Assembly (NCBI GenBank): GCA_947089135.1 | Contig: CAMUJF010000019.1 | Coordinates: 1-55,727, forward strand | Origin: an uncultured Clostridia bacterium | Lineage (GTDB): Bacteria; Bacillota; Clostridia; Oscillospirales; Ruminococcaceae | Direction of reading: 5' to 3' | Length of the DNA: 55,727 nucleotides | Part shown: piece after piece, positions 43,773-52,571 of the stretch | Numbering within the stretch: the stretch's first letter is position 1 | Layout: every line of letters starts with the position of its first letter | Program-made: the position numbers and the translations under genes | The notes under the pieces: generated by a model | The model's input: the letters and a program-made list of their open reading frames with translations, nothing else | Told to the model about the DNA's origin: nothing | Databases searched by the model: none

Positions 43773-45161
43773 TTATATTTCATGCAGTATGAAACTGTCA
43801 GGCAGTTCAGCATCAGCCTTCGGAAATTTCCTACGCATAAAAGCATAGCAAACAAGGTGTGCCAGAAACGTTATCACCCATGAAACCGGATAAGAAACGA
43901 ACAGCATAAGCACCGTATGATTCTCCGGAACCTGGAATATGGTAAAGATCCATATTATCCTCAGACCGCAGGCTCCCAGCATGGAAACTATCGTTGGAGT
44001 CACTGCGAAGCCCATTCCGCGTATAGCTCCCACGATACAGTCCATAAGTCCGCAGGTGAAGTAGAAGCAGCAGACCATGCTCATGCGGATAAGTCCTGCG
44101 GCTATAACATCGGGACGCGGATCGTAAATGCGCAGCAAAGGAGTTCCCAGCAAATACGCGGCGTTTCCGAGGACAAGTCCTGTGACCGCTCCGCAGGCGC
44201 AGGCTATAAAAGCTATCTTGTTTATTCGGCTGTATTTTTTCGCTCCCATATTCTGGCTGACAAATGTAAGCGCGCCTTGGGAGAACGAATTCATGGACAC
44301 CCACACAAAGCCCTCTATGCTTGCGGCGGCGGAGCTTCCAGCCATTACGATAGGTCCGAAGCCGTTTACCGAGGACTGTATCACTACGTTGGACAACGAG
44401 AAAACCACACCCTGAAATCCTGCGGGAACGCCTATCCTGAGTATTTTTGATGCTATTCTGCCGTCGGGGCGAAGCTTTCCGAAGCTGAAGCGGAACGCTC
44501 CCGTTTCGTTCATCAGGCATTTGAGTATCAGTCCCGCCGAAACGCACTGGGAAATAACCGTGGCAAGAGCAACACCGGCAACGTCCATTTTGAAAAGTAT
44601 TACAAAAATAAGGTTGAGAACCACGTTTATCACTCCGGAAAGGGCGAGAAAATAAAGAGGTCTTTTTGTATCGCCCTTTGAGCGGAGTATTGAGCTTCCG
44701 AAATTATAGATCATCATTGCTATCATACCCGCAAAGTAAATGCGCAGATAAAGAGCGGAAAGCTCCAGAACTTCGGGCGGAGTCTGCATAAGCGCAAGAA
44801 GCTGCCGTGCAAAGACGATCCCCGCGGCGGTAAGTATCAGTCCGCTTACTATAGCAAAAAAGATAGACGTATGTATAGTCCTGCTGACCTTTTTGTCGTT
44901 TCCCTCGCCCATGTATCGGGACACTATAACGTTCGAGCCCGTTGAAAGTCCCAGAAAAAGGTTGGTCATAAGATTTACCAGCGCGGTGGTCGCGCCTACC
45001 GCCGCAAGAGAATATTCGCTTGCAAAGTTGCCGACCACAATGATGTCCGCAGCATTAAAAAGAAGCTGCAAAACGCTCGACAGCATCAGGGGCACGGACA
45101 GCTTTAAAAGCTTCGGAAGTATCGCCCCGTTGAGCATATCTATTTCATATTTTTTTGCCAT
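43773..45161 (-). CDS. MATE-family multidrug/cation efflux transporter
   Basis: 462 residues from ATG at 45161 (AAAGGAG 12 nt upstream; a TTG 57 bp earlier is open but less likely). Twelve membrane helices in two homologous halves, with the MATE-typical LLKLSVPLMLSSVLQLLFNAADIIVVGNFA and IRIGVPAGFQGVVFSLSNVVIQSSVNGFG. Exchanges Na+ or H+ for organic cations by family. 87 bp downstream of the Gx-transporter gene on the same strand, so it may be the last gene of the ApbE unit. Confidence 0.93.
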   Translation of the reverse strand: MAKKYEIDMLNGAILPKLLKLSVPLMLSSVLQLLFNAADIIVVGNFASEYSLAAVGATTALVNLMTNLFLGLSTGSNVIVSRYMGEGNDKKVSRTIHTSIFFAIVSGLILTAAGIVFARQLLALMQTPPEVLELSALYLRIYFAGMIAMMIYNFGSSILRSKGDTKRPLYFLALSGVINVVLNLIFVILFKMDVAGVALATVISQCVSAGLILKCLMNETGAFRFSFGKLRPDGRIASKILRIGVPAGFQGVVFSLSNVVIQSSVNGFGPIVMAGSSAAASIEGFVWVSMNSFSQGALTFVSQNMGAKKYSRINKIAFIACACGAVTGLVLGNAAYLLGTPLLRIYDPRPDVIAAGLIRMSMVCCFYFTCGLMDCIVGAIRGMGFAVTPTIVSMLGACGLRIIWIFTIFQVPENHTVLMLFVSYPVSWVITFLAHLVCYAFMRRKFPKADAELPDSFILHEI

Positions 45162-45248
45162 TGCAATATCTGTCTCCTTTCGCAGGTAATAATAGTAAAC
45201 GGCAGTTTGTTTACGCAATGCAGAGTATTCGCAGTCCCTGCCGCCGTT

Positions 45249-45791
45249 TCATCGGATTTGTTCGGTACTCCCGAAAGCTTTAGCCATTTCGGGAAAAATC
45301 ACTTTCAATGCAATGCCTGTAAGTACTCCGGCAGCTGCGGAGCTTACCGCAAGCACAGGAAAATATGCGAATACCGAAGCTGTTTTTAAAAGCATATACG
45401 CGGCGCAGAGCTGTCCCAGCGAGTGAGCAAGAGCCGCAAGAACGCTTGCCATAATATAAGAGGCTTTTGTTCTGCGGAACAGCAGCGCGGTAACGCAGAA
45501 TGCCGCGATACTTCCGAAAAGAGACATCGTTCCAGCCGTTACGCCGCGGGTCAGAAGCACAAAGCAGGTCTTTAAAACAGTCAGCAGCAGCGCGGAGGGA
45601 ACGTTAACGCAGAGTATAGCCAACATTACGGCAATATTGGAAAGTCCTATGCGCATACCCGCGGGCAGAAATGCCGAGAACAGGCTCTCAAGCCAATTGA
45701 GCGCGGCGGAGACTGCAAACAGAAGTCCCATAAGCGCGGTATAGCGCGCCGCCGAAATACCGTCGGGTTTAAATTTTATCATAGCTTTCAT
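45249..45791 (-). CDS. Gx-transporter-type membrane protein (Hpre_diP_synt_I family)
   Basis: 180 residues, about five hydrophobic helices, with MRIGLSNIAVMLAILCVNVPSALLLTVLK and GTMSLFGSIAAFCVTALLF, the pattern of proteins annotated as heptaprenyl diphosphate synthase component I or Gx transporter, related to ECF substrate-binding components. Overlaps the NusG-II gene by 4 bp. In Gram-positives this pair with ApbE marks flavin-based redox loci; a flavin or quinone-precursor transport role is inferred. Confidence 0.85.
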   Translation of the reverse strand: MKAMIKFKPDGISAARYTALMGLLFAVSAALNWLESLFSAFLPAGMRIGLSNIAVMLAILCVNVPSALLLTVLKTCFVLLTRGVTAGTMSLFGSIAAFCVTALLFRRTKASYIMASVLAALAHSLGQLCAAYMLLKTASVFAYFPVLAVSSAAAGVLTGIALKVIFPEMAKAFGSTEQIR

Positions 45792-46177
45792 CGCAGCACC
45801 ACGTCCAAGTCGTTTTCATCGGAAGCGTTTTTTATTGTGACCGCAGTTCGGTTCGGCACGCATATTATCGCTTCTCCCGCACGTGAAATGCTTCCTGTCC
45901 GCATACATATTTTATCGGGACAGCCGCTTTCGCTTACAAAAATTCCGCCGTTTCCCACCGTGAAAACCATACCGCCGGTTTCGGCAAAGGAATAGTCTCC
46001 CGAACGGTCGAGGGATATTTCCGCAACAGTATTTCCGCCGCAGGAGATCACAGCGTACGGTTTATCCCCCGAAAAAATTCCTGTTCCAAGATAAACAGCT
46101 GCTGCCGCGGCAAGTATAGCAACTATTAAAACAATATCACGGACACGGACAAGCTTTCTGTCCTCATTTATATTCAT
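45788..46177 (-). CDS. NusG-domain-II membrane-anchored protein
   Basis: 129 residues: N-terminal membrane helix (about 11-30), then a small external beta domain of the NusG-II type (YAVISCGGNTVAEISLDRSG; ESGCPDKICMRTGSISRAGEAIICVPNRTAVTI). The conserved CPDKIC motif suggests a cofactor or metal site, or a disulfide. Its stop overlaps the next gene by 4 bp and its start lies 14 bp inside the apbE end. Proteins of this type accompany ApbE in electron-transfer loci, possibly as a flavinylated or flavin-handling subunit (inference). Confidence 0.85.
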   Translation of the reverse strand: MNINEDRKLVRVRDIVLIVAILAAAAAVYLGTGIFSGDKPYAVISCGGNTVAEISLDRSGDYSFAETGGMVFTVGNGGIFVSESGCPDKICMRTGSISRAGEAIICVPNRTAVTIKNASDENDLDVVLR

Positions 46178-47174
46178 AGTAAAAACCGCCGCTTTCGTTA
46201 AGCTCTAACCCCTCGCAGCTTGAGTACACCCCGCCGTCCTCCGAAATTGCTATCATTTGAAAATCCTCGCAGGCAAGCCACTTGTCGATATTTTCGGTAC
46301 CCTCGGAAAAAATCATGGTCGCAAGGAAATCCGACTTGACGCCGCCGTCAGGAACATCTGCCGAAACGATTACCGTTGCCGAAGCAAGGTCTGTCTCAAC
46401 AGGTCTGCCTGTTGCCATATCCATTATATGGCAGTATTTATCGTTTGTACCCTCCGGTGAAAAGTACCGTTCGTAGCCTCCGCTTGTGGAAATAAACGCG
46501 GCTTCGGTTTCAATTATTCCCGCATAACCCTTGTCTGTCAAAGGGTTTGTCAAGCCGGTGCGGAACGGTTTACCGCCGGCTTTTTGACCGTACATAAGGA
46601 TACTTGAGCTGAGGGATATCACCCCATAGTCCGTATCGGTGTTTTTCAGTACGTCAAAAACTCTGTCGCAGGCGTATCCCTTTGACACCGCTCCGAAATC
46701 AAGCATTGCATCGGGCGGGATTTTTTCGGTAAGAGCGTCGGGAAGTTCAGCAAGAGCAGCCGAGGTCTCATCGGCAGAGGGCACTCTTGGGCTGTCCGTG
46801 GGAATTCCCCACATTTGTGTAATTTTTCCGCAGAAGACGTTTATACCGTTTCCATAACGCCTGTTAAGCTCCTGAGTCTTGTTTATGCAGTCTGCGTACA
46901 TCTGGTTCCGAGGAAGCTCGCCTGCTGTCATATCGTAACATATATCAAAGCCTCCGCTCATTTCGCGAAGCATACCGTCGACCTCGGAAAGAACGTCCTC
47001 CGAATCGCCGCCGCAAATTGTGGCCTGCGAATAGGTGTCAAAAACAAAGCTTTGAGAGGAGGCCGTTTTATCCGTTCCGGAGCAGGAGCAAAACAAAACT
47101 GCCGAAGCAGCGGCAAAAGCAATGCCGGTAATTTTACGGTATTGACGAAAAAAACGTCCTGCCAAAAGGCTCAC
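46164..47174 (-). CDS. apbE: FAD:protein FMN transferase (ApbE)
   Basis: 336 residues. Lipoprotein-type signal with Cys in LFCSCSG; catalytic domain with LDFGAVSKGYACDRVFDVLK, the flavin-binding core, and GGVKSDFLATMIFSEG near the end, holding the conserved D of the Mg site. ApbE covalently attaches FMN to Thr/Ser of target proteins such as NqrB/C, RnfG or extracellular FMN-binding proteins. No obvious flavinylation target lies in the window. First gene of the trio, with its own promoter. Confidence 0.92.
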   Translation of the reverse strand: MSLLAGRFFRQYRKITGIAFAAASAVLFCSCSGTDKTASSQSFVFDTYSQATICGGDSEDVLSEVDGMLREMSGGFDICYDMTAGELPRNQMYADCINKTQELNRRYGNGINVFCGKITQMWGIPTDSPRVPSADETSAALAELPDALTEKIPPDAMLDFGAVSKGYACDRVFDVLKNTDTDYGVISLSSSILMYGQKAGGKPFRTGLTNPLTDKGYAGIIETEAAFISTSGGYERYFSPEGTNDKYCHIMDMATGRPVETDLASATVIVSADVPDGGVKSDFLATMIFSEGTENIDKWLACEDFQMIAISEDGGVYSSCEGLELNESGGFYYEYK

Positions 47175-47197
47175 CTCCGAAATAAAGGTATAATAAT

Positions 47198-47226
47198 ATT
47201 CTACTATAATCGGCAGATTTAGTCAA
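47198..47226 (-). promoter_or_regulatory. Promoter of the apbE operon
   Basis: On the minus strand TTGACT (47221-47226), 17-bp spacer, TAGAAT (47198-47203), 24 bp before the apbE ATG. Confidence 0.7.
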
Positions 47227-47340
47227 TAGCTGATGTACATCTGCGGAATTGTTTATAGTACGGGTATTGCAGTGGATTTAGCAATTTTACCAGTTTTAGT
47301 TTACATAATATACATATATATACAAAAATTATTAATACGA

Positions 47341-47370
47341 TTGACACTTAGTACAAAAATGTGCTATAAT
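47341..47370 (+). promoter_or_regulatory. Promoter of the dynamin operon
   Basis: TTGACA (47341-47346), 18-bp spacer, TATAAT (47365-47370). It starts a leader of about 135 nt that contains a GC-rich imperfect hairpin (GGCGGC near 47393 with GCCGC near 47433) but no riboswitch I recognise. Nothing else is seen in 47227-47340. Confidence 0.85.
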
Positions 47371-47510
47371 TAAAAAGTATATTTGGCGGCTTTCCGATCG
47401 CAGTACATACGCTTTCTGAAAGGCAGCGCCGCACAAATATAAAACACTTTCCGGATCATGAATTTTTCACACGTTTTGTGTTCACATAAATTTAATTTAG
47501 GAGGATTTAT

Positions 47511-49556
47511 ATGGAACAGGCACTGAATTACGGAAGTTACTCAGCCTATAAGCAAACCGTATCCGAGCTTACGGAAAGTCTTATCCAGCTGAAAGAGTAC
47601 AGCGAGGACGTGGGACTTACCCATACCGCGAAATCTATCGGCGATACTGTGGAAAAAGTTGCCAACGAGCATTTTGAAGTCGCTATCGTTGGAGAGTTCA
47701 AAAGGGGGAAAAGTACTCTTATCAACGCACTGTTGGGACAGGAAGTGCTTCCCGCGGACGTTCTTCCCGCAACAGCCACCCTCAACAGAGTTACCTACAG
47801 CGAGGCTCCTTACGTTATAGTGGAATACAAGGACGGAGGCACAGAGCGGGTCGATATAAACAAGCTTGCCGACTATGTTACAAAGCTTTCCTATGAATCC
47901 GAACTTAAGGCGGAGACAGTAAAACAGGCTACCGTTTACTACGACACACAATTCTGCCGCAATAACGTGGACATCATCGACACTCCGGGTCTAAACGACG
48001 ACGAGCAGATGACAAACGTTACATTATCTATCCTCCCCGAAATCGATGCGGCGGTATTCGTTATCAGCGCTAACTCACCGTTCTCGCAGTTTGAAAAGGA
48101 GTTCCTTGAAAAGAAAATGCTTTCCAGCGATATGGGACGTATCATATTTGCGGTAAACTGTTTCGGCACTTTCTCAAAAGAGGATGAAGACAGGATCGTC
48201 GATACCGTTGAAAAACGCATAGGCAGCTACGTTATGGAAAAGGCTAAAGCCGTTATGGGCGAGGATTCCAAGGAATTCGCCGTATATAAGCGCAAGATAG
48301 GCAAGCCCAAGGTTATCGGCGTATACGCAAAAAAAGCGCTTATGGCTAAGGAAACGGGCGACGCTGCTATGCTGGAGGAAAGCAACTTCCCTGCGTTTGA
48401 AAAAACTCTGGAGACAATGCTCACTCAGGAGCGCGGCGCTATCACCCTCCAGATACTGGCAAACAAGATAATCAGCTCAGGCTCGGAGCTTATCAATTCC
48501 ATTATTATCCGCGAAAATTCTCTTATGATGGAAACCGACGAGTTTATGGACAAATACACCGCCGCTATTGAAGAGATAGACGATATCCGCACAAAGAAAA
48601 GAGAGGAATTCGTCCGTATAAACGAAGCTGCAAACAAGGTATTTCAGGGCTTGCAGCCTATTTTGGACAGCTACTGGGTACAGATCGAGGAGACAGCTAT
48701 GAAGGTTATCGACGCGTACCCCATGAGCGCCGAAGATCTTAAAAAGGATAAGCTGAAAATTGTGTACTCCAAGCTGACTGAGAGAATAAAAGAAAACATC
48801 GAAAACAAGGCGCAGCTTATCTGTGAACAGATACAGAACGAAATAAACGTTGCTCTCAGCGACGAGGCTGAGCGTTTGCAGTCTTTCGAGGACGAATTTT
48901 TCGCTTCCGTTGCGCGTATTCAGGAGATGTTCTCGGTACCGCAGAAGCGGTCGAGAAACGGCGGCGTGGTGGATCAGATCATCGGCGTTTCAATCGGTAC
49001 GGTGGGCGCGGGAGGTCTGTTTATCGGTCTTCGGGAGGCGGGCATCAAGGGCGCGCTTCTCGGTGGAGCGGCAGGCTTTGCGGGATTCTACGCTACGTTC
49101 TACGCGGCGTTTTCGCTGGCGACGGTGCTGGGCATTGCCGCGGGACCGGTAGTGCTCTGCATTGCCGCTGTGGCGGGACTTGCGGGCACGTTTACGGGTA
49201 AATTTTCCGTCGACAAGCTTCTTGTTCAGGAAAGGATCGACAAGTACAAGGCAAGTTTCAAGCAGTCCGTAAAGAAGCAGTTCCACGAAATGAAGATACA
49301 TTCCGACTTTTCGGAGACTGTCCGCAGACAGGTTTTCGCTTCGTTCCAAGGACTTAAATCCAAGATCGAGGAGGAGACCGAGATCATACTTCTCGATACT
49401 CAGAAAACCCTTGACAACCTCAATCAGCTTAAAATTGAAAAGAAAAATATGTCAGACAATGAAAAGGAAAAGCTCCGCAATATCGCTGAATACACAGGCG
49501 AACTGCTGGCGGAGACATACAACCTGCATAAGGCTCTTACCGACAGCATGGAATAG
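47511..49556 (+). CDS. Membrane dynamin-like GTPase
   Basis: 681 residues. G1 GEFKRGKST (61-69), a G2 threonine near 88-90, G3 DTPGLND (157-163); G4 is degenerate (VNCFG around 215-219 in place of N/TKxD). Long helical stalk regions (~300-480, ~580-675) flank a Gly/Ala-rich hydrophobic hairpin (~490-570) that should insert in the membrane as in bacterial dynamin-like proteins (BDLP, DynA). By family it binds GTP and remodels or fuses membrane. GGAGG precedes ATG. First gene of the five-gene locus. Confidence 0.9.
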   Translation: MEQALNYGSYSAYKQTVSELTESLIQLKEYSEDVGLTHTAKSIGDTVEKVANEHFEVAIVGEFKRGKSTLINALLGQEVLPADVLPATATLNRVTYSEAPYVIVEYKDGGTERVDINKLADYVTKLSYESELKAETVKQATVYYDTQFCRNNVDIIDTPGLNDDEQMTNVTLSILPEIDAAVFVISANSPFSQFEKEFLEKKMLSSDMGRIIFAVNCFGTFSKEDEDRIVDTVEKRIGSYVMEKAKAVMGEDSKEFAVYKRKIGKPKVIGVYAKKALMAKETGDAAMLEESNFPAFEKTLETMLTQERGAITLQILANKIISSGSELINSIIIRENSLMMETDEFMDKYTAAIEEIDDIRTKKREEFVRINEAANKVFQGLQPILDSYWVQIEETAMKVIDAYPMSAEDLKKDKLKIVYSKLTERIKENIENKAQLICEQIQNEINVALSDEAERLQSFEDEFFASVARIQEMFSVPQKRSRNGGVVDQIIGVSIGTVGAGGLFIGLREAGIKGALLGGAAGFAGFYATFYAAFSLATVLGIAAGPVVLCIAAVAGLAGTFTGKFSVDKLLVQERIDKYKASFKQSVKKQFHEMKIHSDFSETVRRQVFASFQGLKSKIEEETEIILLDTQKTLDNLNQLKIEKKNMSDNEKEKLRNIAEYTGELLAETYNLHKALTDSME

Positions 49557-49612
49557 CTTTTCGACGGTATTCAGTACTTAATGCATAATCTTAATCAAGG
49601 AGGTTTTCCGAA

Positions 49613-50599
49613 ATGTTCGGTACAGATACTGCGGCGGACTATAACCCGCTGCTGGATATAGACACAAGCTTTGCGGCGTATCTTAACGCCCGCACCCGCT
49701 CCTACAAGGATCATATCGTGGGCGGTATGATGGACTACGCTTTCGACGCGGATTTCTCGGTCAAGCAGAAAATAACCGCATTTTCGGGCTGGTCAAAGGT
49801 TTACAAGAATCTTACGGGACGCGATATACCAAACAAGGTGAAAAGAATTTTCCAATCCACTGACATCGCAGGCTCAATGAAATACGCGGAGCTGTACAAC
49901 GCCGTTAAGGTGTGCGCCGAAAGGCTTCAGATAAGCGTTCCCACGGTATATGTCAGAAACGCTCCGTCAAAGTATGAGATATATTCGGTAGCCGCCGAGG
50001 GTGTTGACCCCTTTATCGTGGTTACTTCGGGACTTGCGGAGATATGCTCCAGAGAGGAACTCCGTTTTCTGATAGGCTGCGAATGCGGTCATATTCAGAA
50101 CAACCACTGCATTTTCAATATGGCGGCTCCTTACTTCGGAATCAGATTTTCCGACGAACAGGAGGAATCTAAGTCCTCGGAGCAGGACAGCTCCGCGATG
50201 CAGATAGCAAGCACCATTTCAGAATGGATGACCCTTTCGGACGTTACAAGCGACCGTGCGGGAATCATTTGTCTCAGCGACCCGCAGGAATACCCCATGA
50301 TAATGGCAGGTATACACAGCAAGGGGATATTTTCCAGATACCCCAAGGAATGCCTTGCCCTCGATGAGCTTATGAAGCAGTACGAGACGCTGCACATAAC
50401 GCCTGCGAGAAGCATAGTTATTCCCTCCGAGTGCAGCGATGTGGACAAAAGGATACTGGCAGGACTGGAATTCCTGAACTGCGAAATACTATACAACTGG
50501 CGCGGCGATCTGAGCAAGGCGGATATCCATACCGTCAATAAGCAGGCTCTTGAGATCAGATGCGAAATAATTCTCGGCGCGGCAAAGGAGGGTATTTAG
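49613..50599 (+). CDS. M48-peptidase-like protein with altered HExxH
   Basis: 328 residues, soluble. The segment PFIVVTSGLAEICSREELRFLIGCECGHIQNNH matches the M48 pattern (AHELGHIxNxH), but His1 of HExxH is Cys156: C156-E157-C158-G159-H160. The downstream TLSDVTSDRAGI (Asp210 to Asp214) corresponds to the M48 ExxxDR third-ligand region with Asp instead of Glu. The protease may therefore be inactive or bind metal through thiols. It has AAGGAGG before ATG and is only 1 bp from the second dynamin gene, arguing for a functional partnership. No membrane helices, unlike HtpX. Confidence 0.8.
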   Translation: MFGTDTAADYNPLLDIDTSFAAYLNARTRSYKDHIVGGMMDYAFDADFSVKQKITAFSGWSKVYKNLTGRDIPNKVKRIFQSTDIAGSMKYAELYNAVKVCAERLQISVPTVYVRNAPSKYEIYSVAAEGVDPFIVVTSGLAEICSREELRFLIGCECGHIQNNHCIFNMAAPYFGIRFSDEQEESKSSEQDSSAMQIASTISEWMTLSDVTSDRAGIICLSDPQEYPMIMAGIHSKGIFSRYPKECLALDELMKQYETLHITPARSIVIPSECSDVDKRILAGLEFLNCEILYNWRGDLSKADIHTVNKQALEIRCEIILGAAKEGI

Positions 50600-50600
50600 T

Positions 50601-52364
50601 ATGTCCGAAAATACAGAAGTAAGAACCGCTCCCGGCTATGCTTCCGCGGAGCCCGATATTGAAACTGTCCAGATCAAGCTTAAGGGGCTGCTGGGCAACA
50701 AGCCGCTGTGCACCATTCTGGGCGACGAGTTTACGGAGCATCTCCGCGACTGGGACGCTGCCATTACCAAACGCCGCACAGAGCCGTTCTCGCTTGTAGT
50801 CCTTGGAGATTTTAAACGTGGAAAGAGTACCATTATCAATGCGATACTGGGCAAGTCAATTGCGCCTGTAAACGTTGCCCCCGAAACCTTTACGATAAAT
50901 TCTATAAGCTACAGCGAGACTCCGAAAGCAGAGGCTGTCCTCAAAAACGGTCAGAGGATAAGTCTTGCCGCCGACGATCTTGTGCGGGAAAAGCTGGAGA
51001 AGCTTATGAGAGCTTTTCCCGACACTCTCGAATATATAGATATTAGGGACGACGCGGAGCTGCTTAAGGAAATAAGAATAGTGGACACGCCGGGTCTGAG
51101 CGACCTTGACTGTCTTGACAAACAGGTTCAGGACTACCTTGTCAACGCCGACGCGGTGATATATGTGGCGAGCGCGCTGTCTCCCTTTTCGGAGTCGGAG
51201 CAGTTCTTTCTGGCAAGCCATATCCGTCCCCTCAGCTTCAACAAGCTTTACGTTCTCGTCAATATGATAGACGCAATGAACACTCAAGAGGATATCGAAA
51301 AGATAATCAGCCGCGTAAGCGAACGCTGCGAGGCTATCATGCCTAACGCTTTCGTTTACGGAGTCAGCGGTATTGACGAGTACCGCCGCAAGATAGGTCT
51401 GAACCGTCCAGACATAAAGGGCTTTCAGGAGTTCTACGAGAACGAGTTTTTGAAATTCGAGATGTCCCTGAAAAGAGAAATTATTCTGCAAAAGGATATT
51501 ATACGCACCCAGCGCGTACTGACAATGCTGAACCTTATGATAAAGGACACCGCCGCGCGTATCCGAATGATATACGAAATGATGGCTATGGACAGGAAAA
51601 AACTGGACGACATCTCCCAAAGCATTGAGCGGGAGTGCTCCACGCTTGCAAGCGCACTGGAAAGCAAAAAGCCCAAGATACGGCTGAGCATTACCGAAAT
51701 GCAGCAAGAGGCGGAGCAGTGGATGTACGGCTTCTTCTCAAAGCTGAGGGAGGATATTTTAGAAAGCAGGACTTCGGTGCCTCCCGAAGATATTGACAAG
51801 CATTTCTATTCGTTCCTTGTTGACAAGGTGGGCGAGGCTTACAGAAAATGTCTTGATATCCACCGTCAGAGGCTCAACATGATAATTGCGCAGCTCGGCG
51901 CGGAGCTTTCCAAAAAGCTGGGCATAAACGGCATTTCGGGGGACGCGGAGGTTTCCGTCAAGGACTCTATGGACGACCTGAATATGCTGGTGTCCAAGTC
52001 GGTCATGTCGGCGGCTTCTTCCGGAAGCGAAGACGCTTTCCCCTCCGGAGCAATGTCCTCGTTCAGGAATATTCTCCGCAGAAAGCGCACTACCGACGTT
52101 ATTGACACCGCTTTGGAAAATTACGACGATATCCGCAACAGCACAGTCAAGGACTTAAAAGCGGCGTACAAGGCAATGGAGGAAAACGCTCTGGGGCAGC
52201 TTGACTCGCTGTACCAGACACAGGTGGACGTAAGCAGGAACACTCTCAGCCACGCTATGGAGATGTCCTCGGGCACAAGCAGCGCTTCTGTGAGAAAGTA
52301 TCTTGAGGAAGCCGCTGTGGTGCTGAAAAGCGCGGCGGAGGTGCTTTCACAGTACGCGGTCTGA
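50601..52364 (+). CDS. Second dynamin-like GTPase (no membrane hairpin)
   Basis: 587 residues. G1 GDFKRGKST (69-77), G3 DTPGLSD (162-168), G4-like NMID (221-224). Long helical region afterwards (~280-420 and ~500-585), with no hydrophobic hairpin. It shares the GTPase core and motif spacing with the upstream dynamin but is divergent elsewhere, so the two look like an asymmetric pair, as in other bacterial dynamin pairs. GGAGGG precedes ATG; the gene starts 1 nt after the M48-like stop. Confidence 0.88.
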   Translation: MSENTEVRTAPGYASAEPDIETVQIKLKGLLGNKPLCTILGDEFTEHLRDWDAAITKRRTEPFSLVVLGDFKRGKSTIINAILGKSIAPVNVAPETFTINSISYSETPKAEAVLKNGQRISLAADDLVREKLEKLMRAFPDTLEYIDIRDDAELLKEIRIVDTPGLSDLDCLDKQVQDYLVNADAVIYVASALSPFSESEQFFLASHIRPLSFNKLYVLVNMIDAMNTQEDIEKIISRVSERCEAIMPNAFVYGVSGIDEYRRKIGLNRPDIKGFQEFYENEFLKFEMSLKREIILQKDIIRTQRVLTMLNLMIKDTAARIRMIYEMMAMDRKKLDDISQSIERECSTLASALESKKPKIRLSITEMQQEAEQWMYGFFSKLREDILESRTSVPPEDIDKHFYSFLVDKVGEAYRKCLDIHRQRLNMIIAQLGAELSKKLGINGISGDAEVSVKDSMDDLNMLVSKSVMSAASSGSEDAFPSGAMSSFRNILRRKRTTDVIDTALENYDDIRNSTVKDLKAAYKAMEENALGQLDSLYQTQVDVSRNTLSHAMEMSSGTSSASVRKYLEEAAVVLKSAAEVLSQYAV

Positions 52365-52401
52365 CCGCGGCAGGACGCATTGTCCCTATAAATTGTTAAA
52401 A

Positions 52402-52452
52402 TTTTACGGGCGCTTGCGTGTCATAAAAAATGTATGCAAGCGTTCCGTAAAA
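52402..52452. other. Large bulged hairpin after the dynamin genes
   Basis: TTTTACGG (52402-52409) pairs with CCGTAAAA (52445-52452), and CGCTTGC (52411-52417) with GCAAGCG (52436-52442); an 18-nt loop and a 1/2-nt bulge. It lies between the second dynamin and the yceG promoter. It lacks a long T-run, so it could be a partial terminator or a regulatory structure. Confidence 0.55.
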
Positions 52453-52467
52453 ATATTGTACTTGCTA

Positions 52468-52496
52468 TTGACATATTATACGATGTATAGTATAAT
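52468..52496 (+). promoter_or_regulatory. Near-perfect promoter for yceG-telA
   Basis: TTGACA (52468-52473), 17-bp spacer, TATAAT (52491-52496), about 75 bp before the YceG ATG. It gives the last two genes their own strong transcription besides any read-through. Confidence 0.85.
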
Positions 52497-52521
52497 GATA
52501 ATGCGGGGTTAGCCCGCTGCA

Positions 52522-52546
52522 CTAATTACTAACTACTAATTACTAA
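52522..52546. repeat. Direct repeat in the yceG leader
   Basis: CTAATTACTAA occurs at 52522-52532 and 52536-52546 (14-bp period), between a small GCGGG/CCCGC hairpin and the ribosome-binding site. Confidence 0.6.
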
Positions 52547-52571
52547 TGCTTTTCCGAAAGGCTTTCGCTTT

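Noticed and set aside
47371..47510. Possible riboswitch in the dynamin leader
   Set aside because: A GC-rich imperfect hairpin is present, but I find none of the conserved cores of c-di-GMP, SAM, TPP, FMN or other riboswitches that I could recognise.
50856..51707. 283-codon open frame antisense to the second dynamin
   Set aside because: Overlaps fully with a GTPase that has intact motifs; composition is typical of a reverse-frame shadow.
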